A DNA stretch of 64,000 nt from assembly GCA_015680685.1 (NCBI GenBank), contig MNCI01002928.1, positions 80,130 through 144,129 of the forward strand. The letters are read 5' to 3'. Source of the DNA: Gnetum montanum. Lineage: Eukaryota > Streptophyta > Gnetopsida > Gnetales > Gnetaceae. Under the pieces are notes generated by a model. The model had not been told where the DNA came from, did no database searches, and saw only the letters and a program-made list of their open reading frames with translations. This document shows positions 1 through 10,100 of the stretch, piece after piece; position 1 is the first letter of the stretch; each line of letters starts with the position of its first letter. The position numbers and the translations under genes are program-made.

Positions 1-330
1 CTGCACCAACTTCCAGCATCTAGAATCAAAAGTTTCGAGTTCAAAATGTTTGGTTTTGACTAAGTACACTTTGGTTACTTTTTTAGACGCTGCACAACGT
101 AAGGATTAACGTCACCAACTTCTGGAGCCACAAAATTGAGTCAAAACAGGCCGAAATCGAGCCTCCAAGGTCCCCAATATCTCCTAGCCTCCAGAAAATC
201 AAGATTTGGGCCTCAAATGTGCCATTTTGACTTGGTGACGCTGGGGTTACTTTTTCAGACGCTGCATAGTGCAAGGATCAGCGTCACCAACTTTTAGAGC
301 CCCAAAACTGAGCCAAAATGATTTGATTTC
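1..330. repeat. Imperfect tandem repeat, period about 169 bp, inside the left-edge LTR
   Basis: The segment from 90 (CGCTGCACAACGTAAGGATT) recurs at 259 (CGCTGCATAGTGCAAGGATC), 169 bases later. Both are followed by GTCACCAACTT and by AGCC-CAAAA-TGAG-CAAAA. Position 1 starts inside an earlier partial copy (CTGCACCAACTTCCAG). Arrays like this are common in LTR U3 regions. Confidence 0.65.
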
Positions 331-859
331 AAGGGTGCAAGTCATCCTTAGGGTCCACTATTGATAACTATGGGTCCCAGCCTTCAGAAATTCTAGATTT
401 CAACTCAAAATTGCAAGTTTTTGAGGTCACACTACATGTCACACTGCAGGTCACGTTGGATGCTAGACAAGCGAGGCGGTGTTAATCCTTGTTGATTTTC
501 CTTTTCAAGAAATCTGTACAATGGCAAGGGAACATGGAAGCCCATTCAAAATCGGACCGGATATTCAAAAAATATATAGATAATTTTTCAAGCGGGCCAG
601 ATCCGGAGCTAATCCTCCTAAAATTTCTTTAAATTTTTATCACGTAAGGGCTTGTTTTTCTAATTTGTTTGTACTTTCATGGGCTTGAATAACCCACAAA
701 TTGTAAAATACATTGAACCTGGTCAAAGAAGGTAAATATCCAACACACATCCAACTTGTGCCAACTATCCATGGGACACATGTCACTAGATCTATTCTCC
801 TCTCGTCTCCCAACCGTTGATTCCATTCTTGAATTTCCTGCCCAACCCTAGCCCAACCC

Positions 860-867
860 TATAAATA
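860..867 (+). promoter_or_regulatory. TATA box of the left-edge LTR
   Basis: TATAAATA follows a C-rich stretch and lies about 600 bp before the inferred LTR end, which suits a U3/R boundary on the plus strand. Confidence 0.5.
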
Positions 868-1477
868 CCCTATCAGTTCACATAAACTGGGGGGCAAAAA
901 AAAAATTGAAGAGGCAAAAATTGGAGAGATTGGAATTCTAAAGGAGGACAGAACTTTCAATCCTTGGGTGCTTGGCATACTTGATTGTTGGCTTCCAAGT
1001 ATTTCTCACGTTCATCCAATTTCATCGTCACATCATTGCATCATATCATCCCAGGGCTAGGCGTTTGACTTGCCATCCATACGTGTGCAACTACGCTTTG
1101 ACAGGTGCATATTCTTGTTTAAACAATACAATACAGTTTCATTATTACCTTCCATTTACATTGTTTAGTTCTATTTATGTTTTTTTTTACAAATATAACT
1201 TTGTTTATGCTTTATTCATAATTTAGTACACTTTGTTTACATTTTGTATCGTTGTTTACATTCCGTTTACATCCTGTTTACGATAACCCCAGCGCTAGCC
1301 GTAGCTTACGCTCGGGGAAGTCCTTGGTTGATTTGCGTGCAAACCATCCAAGGCACTCTACCTTCGTTTACTTTTCTAGCTTGCCCTCAGGTGAAGGCAG
1401 GGTTAACTGTGGTTGCCAAAAAATCTCTTGGTGTCTGTTTCCCTTCCAGCCTTACACCGACGATTTAGGTCAGTACA

Positions 1478-2030
1478 AACCACACCATGCAAAGAATTAT
1501 TTTTATTCACTCAGCTTCCTAATATTTGATCAATAGTAGAATGGCGGAAAACCCTAGAAAAAACATCCAAGCACCCAAGAGAATGGCCAACACACGTGCA
1601 TTAAATTCCCTTGAAGTCACATCCTTTTCAACCATTGAGTCCTTCCTTGATTTGAAAAATACCAAGCCACTAATTTATTAAGAAGTTGATTAGAAAAAAG
1701 GGGCTGTATAGTTCCAAGCCAAGAGAGACCACAGAGTTGAATGGATGAATGGACGACATGGACTCATTGCCTGTTTTATCAAAAGAATCATATCATAATA
1801 TCAGCATCATAATTTAGAGGTAAAAACCAAACATTATCAATCACTAGTATATAATTCAATCCACCATCATGAGCACTTATTGTATGACAAATGAAAGTAA
1901 ATCAACCAATCAAAGAAATAGTAAAAATGGTAACGATGGTGTAAAAAAAAAAATTAAATATGAAAGAATGTGTAAAACAAAAATATGTAAAACAAAAATA
2001 CAAAAAGAACTGAGGGCTTAGAATGGTTGG
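1478..2030 (-). other. Element A 3' untranslated region, truncated
   Basis: Non-coding and collinear, as reverse complement, with element E at about 56440-56960. A shared landmark is GTGGGGGAGATGGCC (minus strand, just after integrase); the ACCACACCATGC block at 1480-1491 also recurs. About 1.3 kb of the expected untranslated region plus the 3' LTR are missing. Confidence 0.7.
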
Positions 2031-2199
2031 CATAGGTGGCCATCTCCCCCACGACTGAGTTGGAAGAGGGAGATCCGAAATAGCGAGTAAGGTTGTTCAC
2101 TAACAGAGGTAGTATGAGTACTAGCTAATCTAAGCTCATGGAAAGGTTTGGTTTGTTGGACGTTGAGTAACAGTTTCTTATTTGGGCTCTCAGGTTTGT

Positions 2200-3483
2200 A
2201 TATCATCATGGCCCCTAATGGAAAAGTTGCATGAATGACATAAGGTCATTCCCATAGTGTTTGAAATTTGGTACATTGTGGCACATGTGTGGGATTCTAG
2301 TAGAGAACCTTATCTCCCAGTTGATATTTAACTTTTCTAATCCTTAGATCATGACGTTGTTTATTGAAAGCCTTGTGCAATTCGTTAGATGACAGAGTGA
2401 CCAATTGATTTTCATCTAGCAGGTTAAGGGTCATAAACCATTGTTTTTGTGCTAGATCGAGGTCAAGGTTGAGGTCACATGCCATGGAGAGTGTACGAAG
2501 CTCAGTTTGAATGGGAAGCATTAGTAATTTACCGTACACTAACTCATAGGAAGAGTAGCCTATAGGGAGTTTCCATGTGAAGCAGTATGCCCAAAGAGCA
2601 TCATTCAATTTAGTGCTCTAGTCTTGCCTAAACTTGCTAATGGTTCTTGTCAATATCTTCATAATCTCCCTATTGCTGACTTCAGCTTGACCATTTTCTT
2701 AGGGGATGGTATGGTATAGTTAATTTGTACTCAACCCCTAAGCATTGCATTAATTTTTGGAAAGTCACATTTGTGAAGTATGTACCATTATCTAAAATAA
2801 GTGCATGAGGCACACCAAACCTGTTTATGATTTGTTGTTGAACAAATCGTGTAGCTGTAGATGATTTAAAATCTGTAACAGCAGCTGCTTCTGCCCATTT
2901 AGTAAGGTAATCAATGGCAACAATAATATAAGCTTTTCCATTGGACATTGGTGTAATTGACCCCATAAAATCAATTCCCCAAATGTCGAAGGGTTCTAAA
3001 GTTTGAATCCATTGTTACGGTCCCTCCATTCTAGCAGTCATTCCCCCATCACGTTGACAGTGCTCACAAGATTTGACAAATTGATGGGAATCTCAAAACA
3101 ATGAAGGCCAATAATATCCTGCAAGCAAGATCTTAATGGTTGTTCATCTCCCAGCGTAATGACCCCCCATAAGGACCCTCATGAGCATCTTGGAGAACTC
3201 GTAGTTGATCTACATCGGGAACACACCATCAGACCAAGACATCAGGACATACTTTGTAAAGTTGCCCATTGATTTTCATAAAATATTTGGCTTAGTGAAG
3301 AAATTGTTGTTTCTTTTTGGCATCAAACCTTTGTGGTGTTTGTTGTGTAAGGAGATAGGTGAGAATGCTACTATACCAATTTGTCTCCATGGTTAATTGA
3401 TCATTCACTACACTTGCAAAGAGGAGTTCATCTGGGAAATAATCAAAAATTGGATACTCATCCTCTTTGTTGTCCCATTGCAA
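2200..3483 (-). pseudogene. Element A integrase, decayed
   Basis: Retroviral-type integrase that would insert cDNA into host chromosomes. Going left on the minus strand, a degraded N-terminal part precedes the core: [20 protein letters not shown] (2966-2907) carries the region after the first catalytic Asp, and [11 protein letters not shown] keeps the second Asp. The third-acid segment reads YHPLRKWSS where E reads YHPQANGQVEVMN, so a frameshift lies there. The C-terminal part (2608-2297) ends in LRIRKVKYQLGDKVLY, the usual GPY/F-adjacent segment. No chromodomain is seen. Several frames are joined, so it cannot be functional. Confidence 0.8.
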
Positions 3484-3549
3484 TCAAGATAAATGATCAG
3501 AAACTACATTCTCGGTGCCTTTACGATCGATCATCGTAAGATTAAACTC

Positions 3550-3900
3550 TTGTAAGATTACAAGCTATTGTATGATGCAAGGGCTCATCATTGGTTTATT
3601 CATTAGGAACCTTATTGCACTATGGTCTATGTGTACAAATACCTTATAGCCTAATACATAGTGCCTAAACTTATTTAGTGCAAACACTACCGCCATTAAT
3701 TCTTTCTCTGTTGTAGTGTAGTTAAGTTGTGCACTAGCGATGCTTCTACTTGCACAGTGGATGTAATAAGGACATTTTTGGTCATTTAATTGTATAAGTA
3801 CAGCTCCTAAGGCAAAGTTGGACATGTCAGTCATTACATGGAATGGCTTGGACTAGTTAGGAGCTTGTAGAATAGGAGTTTTTACTAGCTTCTATTTTAA
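3550..3900 (-). pseudogene. Element A RNase H domain
   Basis: Degrades the RNA strand during reverse transcription. The frame 3834-3565 reads through ALGAVLIQLNDQKCPYYIHC, then NYTTTEKELMAVVFALNKFR with the catalytic Glu, and HIDHSAI with the catalytic Asp. Element E has Tyr in place of that Asp, so A keeps the more complete active site. It follows RT directly, as in Ty3/gypsy elements. Confidence 0.85.
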
Positions 3901-4760
3901 AGTTGGAAAGAGAGTTTGCATTCCCTGATTCATTCAAAAGGTATGTCTTTTTTCGTTAATTGAACCAATGGTTTTGCAACCTTTGAAAAGTTCTCAATAA
4001 ACCTTCTGTAATAGCCAGTGTGTCCAAGGAATGACTAGATATCTTTTACAGTTTCTGGTTGATGGGTAATTCCTTAGATGACTTTGATCTTTTCAAGGTC
4101 TACCTCTATCCCTGTTTTTGAGATTTTATGCCCTAGTACGATGCCTTCTTGAACCATTAGGTGGCTTTTTTTCCACTTGATCCTTAAATTGGTTTCTACA
4201 CATCATTTTAATACTTTCTCTAACTGGTCCAAGGATTTATCAAATTTTTCTCTGTAGGTGGAGAAGTCATCCATGAAGACTTCCACACCATTTCCTATCT
4301 GCTACTAGAATATGCTTAGAACTAATTGTTGAAATGTTGCAGGGGCATTGCACAAGCCAAACGACATCTATTTATATGCAAATGTTCCCCAAGGGCTGGT
4401 GAACGTAGTCTTGGCTTGGTCTTTTGGAGCTATTTGTATTTGGTTGTACCCACTATACCCATCTAGAAAACTATGGTAGCCATGCCCTACAATGGTGTGT
4501 AAGACTTGGTCAACGAATGGCAACAGAAAGTGGTCCTTGAATGTTGCCATGTTTAGTAGCCTAAAATTTATGCACACCCTCCATTTACCTCCCTTTTTGG
4601 GTACTATAACTAAGGGGCTAACCAATTCGCTATCAGTAATGGGGTATATGAACCCAGCCTTTAGAAGCTATTCAATTTCTTCCTTAACTACTTGCTTCAG
4701 CCTTGGGTTCAATCGCCTCTGCAGTTGTCTTCGAGGCTTCATGGAGGGGTCAATGTAAAT
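3900..4760 (-). pseudogene. Element A reverse transcriptase
   Basis: Ty3/gypsy RT. Recognisable blocks in order are VSPLVIVPKKGGKWRVCINF, LLNMATFKDHF, FLDGYSGYNQIQIAP, CNAPATFQ, the catalytic FMDD at 4277-4266, [18 protein letters not shown] and the connection to RNase H. Stops interrupt it after FAYK, after LVLSIF and at several CAG/TGG-type positions, but RT blocks 1-5 align without a large gap to element E at 53790-54540. The active-site Asp pair is intact. Confidence 0.9.
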
Positions 4761-5200
4761 TCTATGTTGCATATCGTAGGATCTATTGTAGTTAATTTGG
4801 GATATGACCAAGCGAAGGCTTTCGACCATTTGTTTATTACCTTTAGCAGCCTTTCTTTTTGTGACAGAGTGAGCTTAGTGTTAGTAATTACCGATTTTTC
4901 ATTTTTAAGAAATGTGCATTCCATACCGGTGGGCAATGGTTTTAGCTCAAGGGGCTCTCACTTAAACTTATCCAAGATTTCCAACTTCCCCCAGTTGATA
5001 TTTTCAATGTCAAAACTTGGAAGTTGGTGATGGACTTACTCTAATGTGTCTATGCTATTGATGTAAGCGCAAGTCAAACCGTCAGTTGGTTCCATGCATA
5101 TAGTTGAACTGCTCTCTTGATCAGCTATTAGCCACTAGGTGCCTTCTTGTTTTGTGGTTGCTGCATATAGGCATATGTGTATATCAGTCACTTGTGCACA

Positions 5201-5640
5201 CTAATTGTATGTAGGCAATGTTAAACATTGCACAAACCATGACTTTTGCATGCAATTACACCCTATGTCACTGTATGCGATGCTTGAAACTTTCTTCTTC
5301 TTGATCTTTCCAAACATATTTTCCTTCGATATTTCCAAGGAAAGATCGTGGATTCCTAGGCATGCATCAACTATGCTTAGCCATGCTCTTCCCATTATGA
5401 TTAGGAAGTCCCCCTTACCGTTGTTCACTTGAATCACTAGGAAGTTAGCTAGATACGACCACCCACAAATAGTGGTGACAGTTCCCTCCACTAGTTCCAA
5501 TGGGACAGTGATGGAGTGGTCAGCCAACTCTAAATGAATGTTACTCTTTTTGAGTGGAGGCAAGTTTCAGGCTTTGTACATTTCTTGAAAAATTAAGTTG
5601 ACACTAGAGCCTGAATCCAAAAGAACTTTGCATGGCTGAT
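5201..5640 (-). pseudogene. Element A aspartic protease
   Basis: Retropepsin that would mature Gag-Pol. The active-site motif LLDSGSSVNLI is readable with DSG at 5617-5609. Downstream the frame 5563-5201 shows a flap-like LELADHSITVPLELVEG and the C-terminal GRAWLSIVDACLGIHDL, equivalent to the usual ILGRPFL region. The protease lies between gag and RT, as in all Ty3/gypsy elements. Element E has Leu for the Ser of DSG. Confidence 0.8.
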
Positions 5641-8239
5641 TTCTAGTGATTTGTAGATATATATGAGAGGACTCCTAGGATCAAATAATTTCCTAGGAAG
5701 ATGGCTAGCTTTTATCCAATCGGTGATGGCATGAGTTAAAATGATTGTATGCATTGAGCATGGTTTTTGGATTAAAGGGAGCTCCAAAGCTTCAAGTGAT
5801 AGTGAGGCGGTTGAAGAATCAACCGCTTGTGGTTGCAAGGGCTTAGTTGGACTGTTGGTTCTAAAGAAAGGTCTTTTCTTCATGCGGTTTCCATAACCAA
5901 TAGTAGGTTGAGAGTTAACAGCCCTTGTGGCATTGCGTTGCTGTGATTGGGTAGGGATTTCACCCTGCATAGCTAGAGTAGGTGGTAATGGAGTTATGGG
6001 TGGAAGAGGTGCAACCGAATGAGAAGGATGGTATGTTTGTGGAACATCACCCCTAGGAGAAGGAGTCCTATAATACTCATGGGCTTGATAGTAAGGTTGA
6101 GCATTGATGTGACGAGTAGAGTCATGTGGAGAGACTAGCTATTATACGTAATATCCATATGGGTCAGGTTGCTAGTAAGGATATTGTTACCTTGGTGGTG
6201 GCATTCCCCATGATTGTGGGTATTGCCATTGTTGATACTGCTTGATTGGTTGTGGTGGAGTTCCACTTGGATAATACGTTCAGGGTTTGTGGAACTATCT
6301 TGAGTTAGCTTGAGGATAAGGTAACCTTCGGGGTGTTTGCCTTTTGTTTAATCGTGGGTTCAATGCATACACCCTAGACTCCTGCAGATGTGAGATTATA
6401 GGGAAACAACCCTTAGGATGGTCATATTGGCATATCTTGCATCCACTATCATTGTCTGTAGTTAAATCCACAACCTCTTCGGTAATGGAAACTTTGCCAT
6501 TACCCTTGTTACATGTATGTTCTATTTCTCTCTTTTTTCTTTTTTCACAATCACTACCTTGCTCTCTAGACTCCTCTACTACTTTGAGAATAGTTTGAAA
6601 TCTATCATATAGGGAATCCCATATTTGGTCTACCTTTTTTGAATAGGAAAAGATTTTCTATTCACCATCTCTTCGAGTGGTGACTCTTCTTTATCCTCAC
6701 AAAATCTTAATCCTCTCTTTTGGAGAGAAGGAGTCTATTATATTCCTCCACACTCTTTCTTTTTCGTAACTCACCTTCTTCTTTAGTAGCTTGCTTCAAT
6801 AATCTTTGAACTTGATGGGTCCTATGCTCAGATATCTCCCCTTGGGCATATGTCCCAAGGGTTCTTCATGTTTCATGCCTAAGCCCATCTATAAGATGGC
6901 GTAGTTGATCCATTTGCGAATAACCATGGCTAGGACAATGATGTAACAGTGCATAATATCACCTCATGGCAGTGTCCAAGGGTTTATATCCTCCTTGTTT
7001 CTAGACTTGGATCTACTTTCATAAGTTGGACACTTGGGACTACATTTGGTACTTATTGTTGAACAATTCTAACATGGTACTCCACCTATGAATGGATTCC
7101 AGTTCTAAGGACTAGTACCAACTCTCTGCTTCTTTGATTAGCATCCATGGGAACAACTTAAGTTTTTGCCACTCCCTTTCTATGTTTTGTAAAGCACATG
7201 CATCATGAAATGCTTGTAGATGATTTTAAGGGTCAGCGTTGTATCCCCCTTCAAATTGTGGGATATTGTTCATGTCTAATCTCTTAATCCTACTATCTTT
7301 TTGGTGCCTTGTTGGGATTCTAACACCCTCAGTTATGTCTAACATACTTTGAGTAGCAAGTAGGGGTTCATCGTGATCATCCTGTTTGTGGTGTCTATGA
7401 TGCCCATGTTGTTCCCTACTCTCTCTTCTTTCATGTTGTGTTTCTCTAGAGTGCCCTCGTCCCTCTTGACTATTTTGTCTACAACTCTCATTTTTCTTAC
7501 CCTTATCCTCATGGTCTTTTTTCTTATGAATGTGTCCAGATCCTAAAGGAGAGGGTGAAGGAGGTGATGAAGGTGAAGAAGAAGGAGAACTATCATCATG
7601 TCGGTGCTTGCTTTCTTCTCTTTGGTGGTCACTGCCACGATCAAAATGTCCACCTTTGTCATGTGTTCGTGTTCCTTTTTCAGACCCTTTATGTTTGTCG
7701 GTATTAGAATCCGAGTTATGGATAGTTGAGTAAAAATTCTAATACACAACCCCTTGATCGAAGTCAACAGGAGGAACATCATTGTGTGGGCAACTACCTG
7801 AGGCAGGTTCACCACCCTCATTTTCTCTTAGGACATGTGGGACATTTTGTGAAAACTTTCCTTTCATGGATTCATGATGTATCTCCTATTGTAAATCCCT
7901 TTGACGTTGTGCCTCCATGGATCAATACTCTCTCGAGTCATGATCATGCACAACGTACTCTGCCTATAAGTGCTACATGCCAATTCGTGTGAGATCACGA
8001 AGAAGCATACCCGGGACTGAATGATCAAGAGGTAACACTATGTTACCTTTTAAATCTCGCCAACGTAGTTGTTCATCCTAGTGGAGGATAAAGGTAAAGT
8101 CTAGTACATACTCATTGGGATGAACATATACCACATGAAACTATTGAAGAACTGGTGGATTATCATGTGTACTATGCCTCCGATTGTTTCTTGTATCAAA
8201 CCTAGGCGATGAAACACTTTTGTACGAAGAAGGAGACAT
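5640..8239 (-). pseudogene. Element A gag
   Basis: Nucleocapsid/capsid polyprotein. The proposed start is the ATG at 8239-8237, about 120 bases after the primer site; element E starts in the same context. A charged, Ser/Pro-rich N-terminal part (SPSSSPSSPPSPSP near 7570) precedes the Retrotrans_gag core WQKLKLFPWMLIKEAESWY (near 7150), then HLIDGLRHE and a basic helix. A zinc-knuckle-like CKICQYDHPKGC lies near 6430. A Pro/Gln-rich linker leads into KKRPFFRTNSPTKP (about 5880) and the protease. Stops are few, and most are TAG where CAG or TGG is expected. Confidence 0.85.
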
Positions 8240-8357
8240 GATTGTCTATTCAATGTGCAATGTATTATATATTATTATTTTTCTTTAACCAACCCTAAGG
8301 GTTCATTCCAATGATGTGAAGATTTCCTATGTTCTAGTTAGCGCACAAACAACAAAG

Positions 8358-8375
8358 CCCCCATCAATGACGCGA
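8358..8375 (-). promoter_or_regulatory. Primer-binding site, tRNA-Asp type (element A)
   Basis: Immediately inside the 5' LTR the minus strand reads TCGCGTCATTGATGGGGG, a diverged version of the plant Athila-type site TGGCGCCGTTGCCGGGGA. Elements B, C and E have the same site at the same place. Confidence 0.65.
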
Positions 8376-8376
8376 A

Positions 8377-9216
8377 TGATGAGCGGTGAGGTATCCCTAC
8401 GCTTAACCATACAAATACAAGCATCCACGCATGATCCAGTTGAATTCCAAGGACCAAGTTCTTATGCACCTTTGTGGAACAAGAATGGGTTGATCAATCG
8501 TTGTCTTCCCAAGCTTACTTGTATGTCACGATTGTATGGTTAAGTAAACTTGGGGCATATGATTTTTATACTTTTTATGTGTTTTTATGACTTGCTGCTA
8601 ATAAGGCAGGAGAGAGAGAACTAGATAAATAATTTAATTTAAATACTAATTATATAGGCTTTAATTAATCCTAACACCAGTATCTGTCCTCACTTTCCGT
8701 ACACATCCTAAACCAGTGCAACACTACTAGGATTACCAAATGCTAATTGTTACTGGATTATCAAGTGTTACATGCATGCTCAAAGTGATCGTACTGTGTG
8801 TGCTTACTTAGGAGAGTTGTAGGGTCAGAGAGAATCATTAATTAATTAAGGAAAGCATTAAGAAATAGTAATTAACATTAATTAATCTATTCTAAAAGTT
8901 GCAAGGTTTATCACAAAGTTCATCTTTATTGCCATACACAAGGTGTGCTTAGGTAGACAATGCTCGAATAAAGATCCGTTCACTTTATGACTCCTACTGC
9001 GGGCATGCAAAAATAATTCTAACTCTAACAGGGATAAAAGGCAAGAGTTTGGGTAAGCGACTAAGACTAACTATGCAAACCAAGTGCGCCCGCCTCTTAT
9101 TTATAGGCAATGAGGCAAGACGCGATATCGGGTATTCAACATCCCATGGTAAGCTTCGATATCACAGACCTGATATTGCGGATGCAATATCACAGCACCG
9201 ATATTGCGGTTCATCA
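8377..9216 (-). repeat. Element A 5' LTR
   Basis: 840 bp, ends TGATGAG and TTCATCA. R/U5 is shared with the LTRs of E and C (AATAAAGATC near 8970, a polyadenylation signal; conserved GTATGGTTAAGCGTAGGG end on the minus strand). U3 (about 9115-9216) holds repeated GATATC and ATATTGCGG motifs, unlike the U3 of its relatives. TATA: CTATAAATA on the minus strand near 9105. Confidence 0.85.
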
Positions 9217-10100
9217 ATTTTCTTCCACTTTAAATTTTTTTACTATGTTCATATTATCATTAGTAGATAATAAATAATCAATGGAAGAGTTATCTTGGTG
9301 CCCAGTAAAGGTGAACTAAGAGGAGGAAGGAATTTGTTGATATTGTTAAGGATTAAAAAATCAATGTAACAATCATTCTCAGAAATGATTACTGCTTTGA
9401 TTTGTAATATAATTAGTAGATGATCTTTTGTGAATTAAAAATAGTTATTTATTGAAATTTAATTAAGGATCCTAAACAAGCCTTTGGATTTGAATTTATT
9501 CAACATGATCATTAAAATCTCCACAAAGAAAAACTTTACCAAGCCTAGAAAATTGTGCAATATATTAATCAAGTAATGAAAATGATGCTCTTTTGAAAGA
9601 TTAGTAGAATTGTAAATAGAAGAATTCCCTAGAGAAAAATTGTAAAAAGCAATATAAAGAACCTATAAAATTCCTTGAACTTTAACCCACAAATATTGGT
9701 TATTATCAACTTTGTACATCTTACTGGAATGATCTTTGAACTTTTTAAGTACATAATCAATACCACTAAAAGATCTATCCCTCACCTTGGGATGCTTATT
9801 TCTAACATAAATGATATGAAAGCCTAGAATAAATAAGATTTGAGAATTTTCTTCTTTCTAAGTTTTAGCAAAACTAAATAGATCAAAATCATTAAAAAAA
9901 TAAATGGTATCTAAAGTAGCAACTTTATTAACCGATAAATCTTCAACATTAAGAAAAGCATATGTAATAGAAGAAAATTCCTATTTTGGAGCATTTTTCC
10001 TCTCTTAATGGCTACAACATATTTATAGTTTAAGTAAACAATTTTACCTTCATTATGAACTTGTTTACTTTTTTGCCATTCTTCTTGCTTTTTCACTTAC
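9217..10100 (-). pseudogene. LINE endonuclease fragment
   Basis: In broken minus-strand frames I read ITYAFLNVEDLSVNKVA, then KHPKVRDRSFSGIDYVLKKF, QYLWVKVQG, KEHHFHYLINILHNF, FLCGDFNDHVE and finally FTFTGHQDNSSIDYLLST. The GDFN motif and the later SSIDYLL block are the order expected of the apurinic/apyrimidinic-type endonuclease of non-LTR retrotransposons. The reverse transcriptase should follow to the left, but element A begins there, so A appears to have inserted into this LINE. The exact clade is not resolvable. Confidence 0.6.

Larger units (their letters stand above)
1..1472 (+). mobile_element. Right end of an LTR retrotransposon or solo LTR, family unknown
   Basis: A plus-strand promoter-like stretch with a TATA box at 860-867, a GC-richer U5-like section from about 1280, and an abrupt change at about 1472 to sequence collinear with the 3' untranslated region of element A. 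The equivalent untranslated region in element E is continuous across this point, so this block was inserted into A. The likely end is the CA at 1471-1472, with GTACA as a possible target duplication; the other end is outside the window. No coding sequence is supported. It could be a solo LTR or the 3' LTR of a longer element. Confidence 0.5.
1478..9216 (-). mobile_element. Element A: Athila/Tat-like Ty3/gypsy retrotransposon, 3' LTR lost
   Basis: Minus-strand order is 5' LTR (9216-8377), tRNA-Asp-type primer site, gag, protease, RT, RNase H, integrase, 3' untranslated region. The gag and pol frames have few stops, so A is the best-preserved gag-pol copy in the window. Its 3' end was replaced by the block at 1-1472. 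The five bases after the 5' LTR are ATTTT (9217-9221), but the matching left duplication is not visible. A interrupts a LINE endonuclease fragment on its right. The Athila/Tat placement rests on the primer site, absence of a chromodomain and the long region after integrase, and is inferred. Confidence 0.85.

Noticed and set aside
972-1536. Short plus-strand frames in the left-edge LTR
   Set aside because: Low-complexity, no domain, and located after the TATA box in a non-coding LTR.
7530-7733. Plus-strand Glu/Gly-rich frame
   Set aside because: Antisense shadow of the Ser/Pro-rich part of the gag of element A.
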